Below are positions 36,534-45,297 of a DNA stretch of 64,000 bases, piece by piece. How positions within the stretch are numbered: the first letter of the stretch is position 1; every line of letters begins with the position of its first letter. Source of the DNA: Bradyrhizobium sp. 21 (lineage in GTDB: Bacteria; Pseudomonadota; Alphaproteobacteria; Rhizobiales; Xanthobacteraceae); contig NZ_JADPJG010000019.1 of assembly GCF_023073335.1 (NCBI RefSeq), positions 158,378-222,377 of the forward strand. Direction: 5' to 3'. Both the position numbers and the translations under genes were made by a program. Under the pieces are notes generated by a model, which worked only from the letters and a program-made list of their open reading frames with translations, was not told the DNA's origin and ran no database searches.

Positions 36534-37027
36534 CTTAGATTGAAATGTTAGTCGTAGCCTATTTGAGGCAACATTCTCGCGCGAAGCAATGGCGTCCTTG
36601 GGTGCTCCTCAGCCGAAAATGAAAACCGGTGCCGCAAAACGTCGCTAGCTGGGGGCAAATTTGATGCAACGCCTCTCGATGCAACGCCTTTGGAGCTGGT
36701 TTCGGATCGGCGAGGCGGCCCGGATCATCGGAAGCACCAGGTCCACTTTGAGCCGCCAGGTCCACAGCGGCCCGGCCCGGCAGTTGTGTTGTCTGAAGGG
36801 ATTGGGGCGGCGAGGCGAATGTCGATATCGAGCAAGTGCTAACGACTGCATTGCAGGCTCCGCGAAGATCGCAGGCTGCCAGTATTCTGCCCGATGAGTC
36901 AAAGTGCTTTGACGGACCCAAAACACCAACGAAAACAACGCCCAGGCTACTGTGCATGGGGTTGTTTTCTCGCTTTTCGATCGGGCGGGCTACCCGGTCC
37001 GATTTTGCAGGTCGGCCGTCTCTCGCC
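36534..37027. other. Intergenic stretch with gene remnant
   Basis: About 490 bases lie between the orphan ORF and the chemoreceptor-like gene. The central part holds a degraded helix-turn-helix reading (separate entry); the rest shows no coding frame. Confidence 0.4.
36661..36898 (+). pseudogene. Degraded helix-turn-helix gene
   Basis: One frame reads WFRIGEAARIIGSTRSTLSR, a convincing helix-turn-helix of the excisionase or small-terminase type. Around 36803-36811 the sensible reading moves to the next frame, where GGEANVDIEQVLTTAL continues to a stop at 36896-36898. The two halves fit one small DNA-binding protein broken by a frameshift. It is probably a phage or mobile-element leftover. 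Confidence 0.4.
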
Positions 37028-38104
37028 TCACGCCCCGCAGACGATCACCCCGTACCAGCCGAGTCCGCGATAGGTCTCGTAGCCCGGGGTCGCGTGGAAC
37101 GCGACCAGCGTGCCGGAGCGATCCTGGTAGAATCCTGACGACTGTCCGTTGAGCGACAGCGAGATTCGTTCGCTCAAAATACCCTGGCCGTCAGAGGCGG
37201 CGATGATGCGAAGATTGGAATCGACCAGCAGCACGCGCGCCTTGTCGTGGTCGCCGACGCGCACGCCTTGCACGATGGCGCGGGCCTGCGCCTCCCAGTC
37301 GAAATGGATGGCGAGCACGCCGATCGGCGCGCCGTTGGCCTGGCCGCCGGCGCGAACGCTGGCGCAATAGGTCGCGACCTGCGCATTGCCGAGCAGCGGC
37401 TGGTTCTCGACGTCGCCAGCGACATAGTCGTCGCCGGAGCGCAGGTTCTTTGCCTCGCGAAACCATTTGGTGTGGGCGACGTTCTGGCCGACGGCGCGAA
37501 AACGATCCGCGCGGCCGTTGGCGATGACGTTGCCGTCAAGGTCGCAGAGCCAGAGGTCAAGATAGACGGTGTAGGCATTAAGGATCACGCCGAGACGCTG
37601 CGAGGCGTGGGACACGGCCGCGGCGCCGGGCGAGGCCGCGCAATCGACCACGGCGGAATCGGTCGCCCACCAGCGCACGTCGCAGGTGCGCTCATAGAGA
37701 TTGCGGTCGATCAGCTCGATGGCGTTGAGCGACAAATCGACCATGCGCTCGCCGCGCGAGCGCTGGCTCATGCGGTCGATCGAGGAGACGAGATCGCCGG
37801 TGCGCTTTGTCAATTGGCTTTCGAGCTCGCGAGCGATGGTCTCGACCTGCTGGCCGACACCGCGCACCTCCTGCGCCACCACGGCGAAGCCCGCGCCCTG
37901 CGCGCCGGCGCGCGAGCTCTCGATCAGCGCGTTCAGCGCCAGCATCTTCATCTGGTTGGTGATTTGCTGGATCGACTTGGTCTTGTCGACCGCGATCTGG
38001 TTGACCTCCGCGGTGAGGCGATTGATCAGCGCGGAGATGTCGGACTCATCGTCGACGGGTTCGTTGGCGTTCGGCTTGGCTTTCAGACCCAGCGCAGCAG
38101 ACAT
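37028..38104 (-). CDS. Soluble chemoreceptor-like protein, signalling domain first
   Basis: A 358-residue protein without membrane helices. Residues about 20-110 resemble the methyl-accepting signalling hairpin, with the hallmark ALNALIESSRAGAQGAGFAVVAQEVR. The rest looks like a Cache/PAS-type sensor (YLDLWLCDLDGNVIANGR, GVLAIHFDWEAQA). The order is reversed from ordinary receptors, where the sensor comes first. The signalling hairpin is short, so it may act as a cytosolic scaffold or adaptor. The start MSAALGLK was preferred to a frame 17 codons longer. Confidence 0.85.
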   Translation of the reverse strand: MSAALGLKAKPNANEPVDDESDISALINRLTAEVNQIAVDKTKSIQQITNQMKMLALNALIESSRAGAQGAGFAVVAQEVRGVGQQVETIARELESQLTKRTGDLVSSIDRMSQRSRGERMVDLSLNAIELIDRNLYERTCDVRWWATDSAVVDCAASPGAAAVSHASQRLGVILNAYTVYLDLWLCDLDGNVIANGRADRFRAVGQNVAHTKWFREAKNLRSGDDYVAGDVENQPLLGNAQVATYCASVRAGGQANGAPIGVLAIHFDWEAQARAIVQGVRVGDHDKARVLLVDSNLRIIAASDGQGILSERISLSLNGQSSGFYQDRSGTLVAFHATPGYETYRGLGWYGVIVCGA

Positions 38105-38382
38105 CGGGGGACTTCCCTTGGCAATGAGGCCTGATCTGCAACGAACCCGGAACAATCACTTACAGATCGAATACAGTTCTTTTTCGAAGATTCCGCCTAA
38201 CGCCTGCTTAATTTGCTGTTTTGCGGAATGCTCAAATGATAGTCAGTCCGCGTAGCAAAGCGGCAATCCACCGCTTTGTGCGGCGCAGACATTGCAAACC
38301 CCGGAGGATTCCGGGTCAATCGTTCTGCCGACCGGACCCCACGCGACACTTCCGGCACAGGTTCCTCGAACAACCGCTGATC

Positions 38383-40224
38383 ATGACGCCGCCCGCCACC
38401 GCCTTGCCCGTCGAAGCGCCCCAGGCGTTCCTGGGCGTCGCGCGCTCGCTCACTGACAAGCTCTGGCGCGACCGGCTGGACGCGCGCGGGGCGGCCAAGG
38501 CGCTCGCCATCGTGCAGCAGCATCAGCTGCCGGAGATGCTGGCACGGGTGCTGGCGGGCCGCGGCGTCGATGTCGACGCGGTCGCCGACTTCCTCGATCC
38601 GACCATCCGAAAACTCCTGCCGGACCCCTACACGGTGACGGAGATGGAGGCCGCCGCCAAGCGGATCGCGGATGCGGCGGCGAAAGGCGAGACGGTCGCG
38701 ATCTTCGGCGACTACGATGTCGACGGCGCCACGTCGGCGGCGCTGCTGGCCTGGCATCTGCGCCATTGCGGGCTCGACCCGCTGATCCACATTCCTGACC
38801 GCATTTTTGAAGGTTACGGCCCCAACGTGGAGGCCGTGCGCGGGCTGGCGGCAAAGGGCGCCACGCTGCTCGTGACCGTCGATTGCGGCACCACCAGCAT
38901 CGAGCCGCTGGCCGAGGCGAAACGTCTCGGGATGTCCGTCGTCGTGATCGACCATCATCAGGCCGGCACGGAGCTGCCGGAGGTTGACGCGCTGGTCAAT
39001 CCGAACCGGCTCGACGATCTCTCGGGCCTCGGCCATCTCGCCGCCGTTGGCCTCGTGCTGGTGACGCTGGTCGCGGTCAATCGCGAGCTGCGGCAGCGCG
39101 GCTTCTGGAGCAGCGAGATGCCCGAGCCTGATCTGCTCGGCATGCTGCATCACGTCGCACTCGGCACGGTCGCCGACGTCGCGCCGCTGATCGGTCTCAA
39201 CCGCGCTTTTGTCGCCAAGGGCCTGATCGCGATGCGGCGGCGCGACCATGTCGGTCATACCGCACTGATGGACGTGGCGCGGCTCAACGGCCCGCCGGAG
39301 GCCTGGCATCTCGGCTTCATGCTGGGCCCGCGCATCAACGCCGGTGGCCGCATCGGCCGCGCCGATCTCGGCGTGCGGCTTTTGCTGGAAGGTGACAGCG
39401 TCGAGGCGGCGCGGATCGCCGCCGAGCTCGATCGCCTCAACGGCGAGCGCCGAATCATCGAGCAGGCGGCCGAGGCGCAGGCCGAGGCCGAGGCGCTGGC
39501 CTCGATCGGGCTCGAGGACAAGATCGGCATCATCGTCACGGCGTCCGAAGGCTGGCATCCCGGCGTGGTCGGTCTCGTTGCGTCCCGGTTGAAGGAGAAG
39601 TTCTCGCGGCCCGCCTTTGCGATTGCGCTGGAGCCCGGCGGTATCGGCACCGGCTCGGGCCGCTCGATCGCGGGCGTCGATATCGGCAAGGCGGTGCGGC
39701 AGGCGGTGACCGACGGCATCTTGCTGAAAGGCGGCGGCCACGCGATGGCTGCGGGCGTGACGCTGCGGAAAGAGAAGCTCGCCGAGTTTCGCGCCTATCT
39801 CGAGAATGCCTTGGCCCGCGATGTTGCCGAAGCGCGCCACGTCAACGAGCTCTATATCGACGGTGCGGTCTCCGCGCGCGCGGTGACGACAGAGCTCGCG
39901 GCCACGCTCAATCGCGCAGGTCCTTTCGGCAGCGGCAATCCGGAAGCCGTGCTGGCGCTGCCGGCGCACCAGCTCGTCTATGCCGACGAGGTCGGACAGG
40001 CGCATCTGAGGCTACGCTTCAAATCCGGTGACGGCTCCATCGTCAACGGCATCGCGTTCCGCTCGGTCGGCCAGAAGCTCGGCAACGCGCTTGTTGCCAA
40101 TCGCGGCCAGCAATTGCATGTCGCGGGCTCACTGTCCGTCGATCGCTACCAGGGCGCCGAGCGCGTGCAGTTTCGCGTCATCGACGTCGCGCTACCCGAC
40201 CAGGGACCATCCATGATTAGATAG
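38383..40224 (+). CDS. recJ: Single-stranded-DNA-specific exonuclease
   Basis: A 613-residue 5'-3' exonuclease of recombination and repair. The DHH phosphoesterase motifs are FGDYDVDGATSAALL near residues 108-122 and IDHHQAG; the DHHA1 domain contains GGGHAMAAG, and an OB-like domain ends the protein. The ATG at 38383 was chosen because the 54 codons before it read as non-coding. No overlapping partner. Confidence 0.95.
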   Translation: MTPPATALPVEAPQAFLGVARSLTDKLWRDRLDARGAAKALAIVQQHQLPEMLARVLAGRGVDVDAVADFLDPTIRKLLPDPYTVTEMEAAAKRIADAAAKGETVAIFGDYDVDGATSAALLAWHLRHCGLDPLIHIPDRIFEGYGPNVEAVRGLAAKGATLLVTVDCGTTSIEPLAEAKRLGMSVVVIDHHQAGTELPEVDALVNPNRLDDLSGLGHLAAVGLVLVTLVAVNRELRQRGFWSSEMPEPDLLGMLHHVALGTVADVAPLIGLNRAFVAKGLIAMRRRDHVGHTALMDVARLNGPPEAWHLGFMLGPRINAGGRIGRADLGVRLLLEGDSVEAARIAAELDRLNGERRIIEQAAEAQAEAEALASIGLEDKIGIIVTASEGWHPGVVGLVASRLKEKFSRPAFAIALEPGGIGTGSGRSIAGVDIGKAVRQAVTDGILLKGGGHAMAAGVTLRKEKLAEFRAYLENALARDVAEARHVNELYIDGAVSARAVTTELAATLNRAGPFGSGNPEAVLALPAHQLVYADEVGQAHLRLRFKSGDGSIVNGIAFRSVGQKLGNALVANRGQQLHVAGSLSVDRYQGAERVQFRVIDVALPDQGPSMIR

Positions 40225-40269
40225 GCCCGGCAAACAACAAAAAAGCTAACAGCAAAAATGGGAGTGAAC

Positions 40270-41079
40270 ATGGCAGGGCAGGTTGAGGGCAAGGTCGCGC
40301 TGGTGACGGGCGGCGCCTCCGGCATCGGCGAGGCCATCGTCGAGCTGTTCGCGCGCGAGGGCGCCACCGTCATCGCCACCGACATCGACGAGTTGCGAGG
40401 GCCGGAGCTCGCCAAGCGCATCACCAAGGCCGGGGGCAAGGCAATTTTCCTGGAGCAGGACGTCACCAGTGAGGAGCGCTGGATCGAGATCGTCGCCGAC
40501 ATCGCAAAGCGCTACGGCCGGCTCGACATCATGGTCTCCAATGCCGGCATCGGCATTGCCGTGCCCTCGATCGTCGACATGACACTCTCTGACTGGCGCA
40601 AGCAGAACGCGATCAACCTCGACGGCGTCTTCCTCTCGGTCAAGCATTGCCTGCCTTTGATGCGCAGGAACGGCGGCGGCTCGATCGTCATGATGTCCTC
40701 GCTCGCGGGCCTGCGCGGCTCGCCCGGGCTGTCCGCCTATTCGGCGACCAAGGGCGGCGTGCGGCTGTTCGCAAAATCGATCGCGATGGAGTGCGCGGCC
40801 GTGGGCGACAGCATCCGCGTCAACTCCGTCCATCCCGGCATCATCGACACACCGATCTGGGGCAAGATCCCGACCGGCGCGACCGGCAACCAGGGCAACG
40901 CGCCGATTGATCCGGAGGAGCGTGCGCGCGTCGTCACGCCGCTCGGCCGCGCTGGCCAGGCCGCCGAGATTGCGTCTGGCGTGCTCTACCTAGCCTCCGA
41001 TGCCTCGCGCTACGTCACCGGCAGCGAGCTCGTCATCGACGGCGGCATGAATGCCGGCGGCGTGCCGCGGCGACAATAA
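40270..41079 (+). CDS. SDR family oxidoreductase
   Basis: A 269-residue classical short-chain dehydrogenase. TGGASGIG, SNAGIG, the Ser in MMSSLAG and the YSATKGG active site are intact. The ATG with GGGAG six bases upstream was preferred to one four codons earlier. A class II aldolase-like gene follows 109 bases on, in the same direction, hinting at a shared sugar- or polyol-type pathway (inference). Confidence 0.9.
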   Translation: MAGQVEGKVALVTGGASGIGEAIVELFAREGATVIATDIDELRGPELAKRITKAGGKAIFLEQDVTSEERWIEIVADIAKRYGRLDIMVSNAGIGIAVPSIVDMTLSDWRKQNAINLDGVFLSVKHCLPLMRRNGGGSIVMMSSLAGLRGSPGLSAYSATKGGVRLFAKSIAMECAAVGDSIRVNSVHPGIIDTPIWGKIPTGATGNQGNAPIDPEERARVVTPLGRAGQAAEIASGVLYLASDASRYVTGSELVIDGGMNAGGVPRRQ

Positions 41080-41188
41080 GCCGCCGCGCGGGCTGCGAAG
41101 GGCAGGGTGGCGCTTGCAGGGGCTGACGCGCAGGCGCAGCCCCTGTACAACGCGGACAGCTCCCGACTGACAGAGGTGTCCTTCCGCC

Positions 41189-41980
41189 ATGGCGCATAGC
41201 CTTCACGCTTCCTCACCCGCGCCCCATCGCTCGAACCGGCCGGACCTCGCCACCGATGCAGTCCGCGGCGCGCGCGAGGATCTTGCAGCCTGCTTCCGCA
41301 TGGCCGCGCGCAACGGTTTCGAGGAGGGCATCTGCAATCACTTCTCGGCCGTGGTGCCGGGCCATGATGATCTCTTCCTGGTCAATCCCTACGGCTACGC
41401 CTTCCGCGAGCTCACCGCGTCAAGACTGCTGATCTGCGACTTCCACGGCAACGTACTCGAGGGCGAGGGCGTGCCCGAGGCGACCGCCTTCTACATCCAT
41501 GCCGAAATGCACAAGCGCCTGCCGCGCGCCAAGGTGGCCTTCCACACCCACATGCCCTATGCCACGGCGCTGTCGATGACCGAGGGCGATCCGCTGATCT
41601 GGGCCGGGCAGACGGCGCTGAAATTCTACGGTCGCACGGCTGTGGACCGCGACTACAATGGTCTCGCGCTCGACAACAGCGAAGGCGCGCGCATTGCCTC
41701 GGCCGTTGGCGATGCCGACATCGTCTTCATGAGGCATCACGGTGTGATGGTGCTGGCGCCGACCATCGCGGAGGCCTGGGACGATCTCTATTATCTCGAA
41801 CGCGCCGCCGAGGTACAGGTGCTGGCGATGTCGACGGGACGACAGGTGCTGCCGGTCGATCCCGCGATTGCGGCGGAGACGTACAAGCAGATGCGCGAAG
41901 GCGATTCCGAATCCGCGCGCCTGCATCTCGCCGCGATCCGCCGCCAGCTCGATGCGGAGGAGCCGCAGTACCGGCACTGA
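41189..41980 (+). CDS. Class II aldolase/adducin family protein
   Basis: A 263-residue zinc-dependent fold. NHFSAVVPG begins the core, and the metal ligands are in FHTHMPYATA and FMRHHGVMVLAP. Relatives include fuculose-phosphate aldolase and decarboxylases of the same fold; the substrate is unknown. The first 28 residues are a weakly conserved extension. Confidence 0.9.
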   Translation: MAHSLHASSPAPHRSNRPDLATDAVRGAREDLAACFRMAARNGFEEGICNHFSAVVPGHDDLFLVNPYGYAFRELTASRLLICDFHGNVLEGEGVPEATAFYIHAEMHKRLPRAKVAFHTHMPYATALSMTEGDPLIWAGQTALKFYGRTAVDRDYNGLALDNSEGARIASAVGDADIVFMRHHGVMVLAPTIAEAWDDLYYLERAAEVQVLAMSTGRQVLPVDPAIAAETYKQMREGDSESARLHLAAIRRQLDAEEPQYRH

Positions 41981-41986
41981 GGCGAC

Positions 41987-43216
41987 TTACGCGCCCTGTC
42001 GCAGCTTCGCCAGCACCTTCAGCCCGCCGTACCCATCCGCAGGCGCAATCCCGGCCTTCTGCTGGAAATCCTTGATCGCCTTCATGGTGTCGTTGCCGAC
42101 GCGGCCGTCGGTGCCGCCGGTGTCGAAGCCGGCCTTGGTCAGGCGCGTCTGCATCTCCTGCACCTCGGCGAGCGTCAGCGCGCGCTCCGAACCCGGGAAG
42201 GGCTGGATGAAGGGCGGCCCGCCGAGGCAGCGGTCGCCGAGATGGCAGATCGCAAGCGCATAGTTCATCGACGGATTGTAGCTTTTCACCGCGTTGAAAT
42301 TCGGTCCCAGCAGGAACGTCGGTCCGCCTGCAACCGGCGTCCACATCTGCGCGGACGCAGAGGGTTGCGGAAACGGCTGGCCGTCCGCGCGGGTGACGCC
42401 GGCCGCCTGCCAAGCCGCATAGGTCCGGGTGCCGCTCGCCTCGCCGGAGCCGCGCACCTCGTAGCCCCAATGCTCGCCACGATGCCACTTGCCGCGGTTG
42501 ACCAGATATTTTGCGGTCGATCCCAACGCGTCGTCGGGCTTGCCGAACGGCGACACCTTGCCGTCGCCGTCATAGTCGATCCCGACATTGAGCCAGACCT
42601 CCGGCATCCATTGCGAATGCCCCATCGCGCCGGCCCAGGAGCCCTGCATCTGCTCCGGCGTGCTCCACCCCTTGTCGACGATGCGCAACGCGTTGATCAG
42701 CTCGGTCTCCCAATAGGCCTTTCGCCGCGGTTCGTTCCACGCAAGCGCTGCCAGCGACGGGAAAACCGGCGTCATGTGGTTCTGCTGCACCAGCGGATCG
42801 CCATAGGCGGACTCGACGCCCCACAGCGCCAGCAGCGTGCCGCGCTCCACGCCGAAATCGCGCTCGATGCGCGCGAGCAGCGCCTCGTTGTTCTTCAGCG
42901 CGATCTTGCCGTTGATGATGCGCCAGTCGGAGACGCGGCGGTTGATGTATTGCCAGACCTGCTCGTGGAACTCGGGCTGGTTGCGCATTTGCTTGAACAC
43001 GCTCATGTCGGGCTCGACCCGTGCCATCGCACGCTGCCAGGTCGCGGCCGAAATGCCTTTCGCCATCGCGCGCGCGCGAAAAGCCTCGCGCCATTCCTCG
43101 AAGCCGGGAGGAGCGGCGAGGACATGCGTCGGCAAGGCGAGTACGGCGGCTGCGCAGAGGGTCGATTGGAGCAGGGTGCGGCGGGTCTGATGGGGCGAGG
43201 AATCAGCTTGTTTCAT
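41987..43216 (-). CDS. Lytic murein transglycosylase (MltB family)
   Basis: A 409-residue peptidoglycan-cleaving enzyme with an exported N-terminus (RRTLLQSTLCAAAVLALPTHVLA). The SLT-type domain holds the catalytic Glu in LWGVESAYG and the GAMGHSQWMP motif. A C-terminal peptidoglycan-binding domain (PG_binding_1, about residues 345-405) follows. Convergent with the aldolase gene, only six bases apart. Confidence 0.93.
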   Translation of the reverse strand: MKQADSSPHQTRRTLLQSTLCAAAVLALPTHVLAAPPGFEEWREAFRARAMAKGISAATWQRAMARVEPDMSVFKQMRNQPEFHEQVWQYINRRVSDWRIINGKIALKNNEALLARIERDFGVERGTLLALWGVESAYGDPLVQQNHMTPVFPSLAALAWNEPRRKAYWETELINALRIVDKGWSTPEQMQGSWAGAMGHSQWMPEVWLNVGIDYDGDGKVSPFGKPDDALGSTAKYLVNRGKWHRGEHWGYEVRGSGEASGTRTYAAWQAAGVTRADGQPFPQPSASAQMWTPVAGGPTFLLGPNFNAVKSYNPSMNYALAICHLGDRCLGGPPFIQPFPGSERALTLAEVQEMQTRLTKAGFDTGGTDGRVGNDTMKAIKDFQQKAGIAPADGYGGLKVLAKLRQGA

Positions 43217-43348
43217 GCATCCATCCTACCGGGAAACATGGCTCCTGTGAGTCGGTTCCTGGAGCGTCGGGAACAGGCCGTTGACCCGCGTTCCCCGGAA
43301 CAAAGTGTCGCAGCCCGCATTTCCTCCGCACACACTGGAGGATGAGAC

Positions 43349-43609
43349 ATGAAAAAATATCTGTTTGCCGCTGCCATGGTCGCCGCCATCGCCGCGCCTG
43401 CGCTTGCCGACGAAGTCGGCGTTCACGTTGGTCCGGTCGGTGCTGGCGTGACAGTCGGACAGTCCCCCGAATATCGTGAGCGGGACCGGGATCGCGACCG
43501 CACCACGATCATCAAGGAGCGCGAACCTGCCGACCGCACCACGGTGATCAAGAAGGAAGATGAATTCGGCAATCGCAGCAAGACCGTGATTCATCACGAC
43601 AACGACTGA
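43349..43609 (+). CDS. Small exported charged protein
   Basis: An 86-residue protein with a signal peptide (MKKYLFAAAMVAAIAAPALA), a short glycine/valine segment and a highly charged Glu/Arg/Asp-rich tail (ERDRDRDRTTIIKERE). This composition is common among small periplasmic proteins in Rhizobiales. Function unknown. GGAGGATGAGAC precedes the start. Confidence 0.75.
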   Translation: MKKYLFAAAMVAAIAAPALADEVGVHVGPVGAGVTVGQSPEYRERDRDRDRTTIIKEREPADRTTVIKKEDEFGNRSKTVIHHDND

Positions 43610-43681
43610 CGGAGCGGGGCCCCGGCCTCTCGTCGGGGCCCACCGTCGCATGCAATCCGTTCATCGAGAATTCGGGGTGGA

Positions 43682-43933
43682 ATGAAGATAAGCGCGCATG
43701 CGGAGAGCCATGTGGTCGAGCTGGACGACGGGTCGCAATGGCAGATCTTTCCTGGCGATCTCGCGACCACGCTGAGCTGGAAGCCTGAAACTGACTTGCA
43801 CCTGGAGCCGAGCGGCGACCGGGTAAGTTCGCATGCGCTGGTCAACGCGGCGGACCAAAGCCGCGTGCGGGTGATTAAAGCGGGCGAGACTTGGTCAGAT
43901 GGCGAGGTTAAGAAAATGTTGCAGGGCACGTAG
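43682..43933 (+). CDS. Small conserved-looking protein, unknown
   Basis: An 83-residue soluble protein with beta-like patterning, beginning MKISAHAESHVVELDDGSQW. No signal or membrane segment. It reads like a small beta-barrel (bacterial SH3-like or DUF) protein. Short length limits confidence. Confidence 0.6.
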   Translation: MKISAHAESHVVELDDGSQWQIFPGDLATTLSWKPETDLHLEPSGDRVSSHALVNAADQSRVRVIKAGETWSDGEVKKMLQGT

Positions 43934-44018
43934 AACGTTCCTGCAACTGGGCCGATATCCCCAATTTTAAGTCTGTAACTTTACCCTCGGTTCGCTTCCG
44001 TGTGCGCATGATGCGCCC

Positions 44019-44204
44019 ATGCGAGAGCTGTTCGACATCATCCGGACCAACCCCTGGCCGTTCGGCGCGGGGCTGTTCGTCGTGATCCTGATGATCCTCG
44101 CCGAGAATTTTGGTCGCGGCATTCATGGCGACGGCGCCGCGGGCGGCGACTTCCCTGATTTCGGCGGTGGTGACGGCGGCGGTGACGGAGGAGGCGGCGA
44201 CTAG
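44019..44204 (+). CDS. Tiny membrane protein with Gly/Asp tail
   Basis: A 61-residue protein with one membrane helix (WPFGAGLFVVILMILAE) and a C-terminal glycine/aspartate-rich tail (GGDGGGDGGGGD). Similar tiny proteins with acidic glycine tails are frequent in Bradyrhizobium (from memory). It converges on, and overlaps by four bases, the MarR gene end. Confidence 0.65.
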   Translation: MRELFDIIRTNPWPFGAGLFVVILMILAENFGRGIHGDGAAGGDFPDFGGGDGGGDGGGGD

Positions 44205-44731
44205 GCTTCGTCGTCCTGCAACTCCGTCGCGACGTTGGCGAGCCAGCGGCGAATGCTGGCCTCGGCCTTGGCATCGAGGCCGCCGGCCAGACGCTTCTCC
44301 AGAGCGATCACGCGTTCCCTGCATGCCTTGAGGAGTGTCGTTCCCCGCGGCGTCAACGTCCATTGCTGAATGCGGCCGTGGACGGGATGGGGCGTCATCA
44401 CGATCGCGCCGTCGCGTTCGAGATTGCGAATGATGACGCCGACGGTCTGGGGCGTCAGGAAGGTGAGGCGGGCAACGTCGGCGCCGGACAATCCCGGATA
44501 GGCATTGAGCATGGTCAGCACCGCGAATTGCGGCGAGGTCACGCCGAGGTCGGCCAGCGCCCGCTCCATCGTCAGACGGACGGCGGCGTGGGCCTGGCGC
44601 AGCAGATAGCCGAGATAGCCTTGCTCGCCGCGCTTGCCTTCCCCTGGGGCTGGTACGCGCACCGCCGGGGCAGCCGTGGGTGCCTTCCGCCGGGGTTGCG
44701 ATCTCGTGATGTCAGCCGGCTTGCGCGTCAT
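44201..44731 (-). CDS. MarR-family regulator
   Basis: A 176-residue winged-helix regulator. The DNA-binding part spans about 85-130 (LSGADVARLTFLTPQTVGVIIRNL). A basic proline-rich N-terminal extension of 40 residues is unusual. The ATG at 44731 was chosen; the longer frame runs into an operator-like palindrome. It is divergent from an AhpD-like/cupin unit whose promoter carries the palindrome, so it probably controls that unit and itself. Confidence 0.9.
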   Translation of the reverse strand: MTRKPADITRSQPRRKAPTAAPAVRVPAPGEGKRGEQGYLGYLLRQAHAAVRLTMERALADLGVTSPQFAVLTMLNAYPGLSGADVARLTFLTPQTVGVIIRNLERDGAIVMTPHPVHGRIQQWTLTPRGTTLLKACRERVIALEKRLAGGLDAKAEASIRRWLANVATELQDDEA

Positions 44732-44765
44732 GTAAGAGCTCTTATAATGTATCAATGCTCTTACA
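44721..44765 (+). promoter_or_regulatory. Promoter and MarR-type operator
   Basis: A TTGCGC box at 44721-44726 and a perfect TATAAT at 44743-44748 are 16 bases apart and point to the AhpD-like gene. A perfect 12-bp palindrome TAAGAGCTCTTA (44733-44744) overlaps the -10 box. A further half-site makes a 9-bp inverted repeat, TGTAAGAGC (44731-44739) with GCTCTTACA (44757-44765). Binding would block RNA polymerase (inference). Confidence 0.6.
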
Positions 44766-44785
44766 ATACCGCGAGGTGAACGGCA

Positions 44786-45265
44786 ATGTCACACGCCCGC
44801 AGCGAATACGAGGATTTCAAGCGCATCGCGCCCGATGCATATGAGCTGGTGCTGGCGCTGGGCCAGGTTGCGGCCAAGGCCGGCCTCGACAAGCAGCTCC
44901 TCGAACTCGTCAAATTGCGTGCCTCGCAGATCAACGGCTGTGCCTTCTGCGTCCAGCATCACATCCTGGTCTCGGAGCGCATCGGCGTGCCCGTGGACAA
45001 GCTCAATCTGATCGTGGTCTGGCGGGAGGCGCCGATCTTCTCCGCGCGCGAGCGCGCGGCGCTGGCCTGGACCGAGGCGCTGACGTTGCTGCCCGACGGC
45101 GTCAGCGAAGAAGTGTACGCCGAAGCGAGCCGCGAGTTCTCCCAGGCCGAGCTGACCTACCTGACCTCGGCGGTCGCCTCGATCAACGTCTGGAATCGCT
45201 TTGGTGCGGCGTTTCGCTGGACGCCGGCGAAGCGGCCGGCTGCAGCGAATGCCGCGGCGTCCTGA
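44786..45265 (+). CDS. AhpD/carboxymuconolactone decarboxylase-like protein
   Basis: A 159-residue protein of the CMD/AhpD alkylhydroperoxidase family. The redox motif is CAFCVQHH near residues 52-59, giving a CxxC plus His active site typical of peroxidase-type members. Under divergent MarR control and followed by an exported cupin 32 bases later, it fits an oxidative or electrophile stress unit. Confidence 0.9.
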   Translation: MSHARSEYEDFKRIAPDAYELVLALGQVAAKAGLDKQLLELVKLRASQINGCAFCVQHHILVSERIGVPVDKLNLIVVWREAPIFSARERAALAWTEALTLLPDGVSEEVYAEASREFSQAELTYLTSAVASINVWNRFGAAFRWTPAKRPAAANAAAS

Positions 45266-45297
45266 TTGCAACAAAGGGAAGACAAGGGGAGGTTGTC

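Noticed and set aside
38197..40005. A 602-residue minus-strand open frame opposite recJ
   Set aside because: Antisense shadow of recJ, whose DHH motifs are clear on the plus strand.
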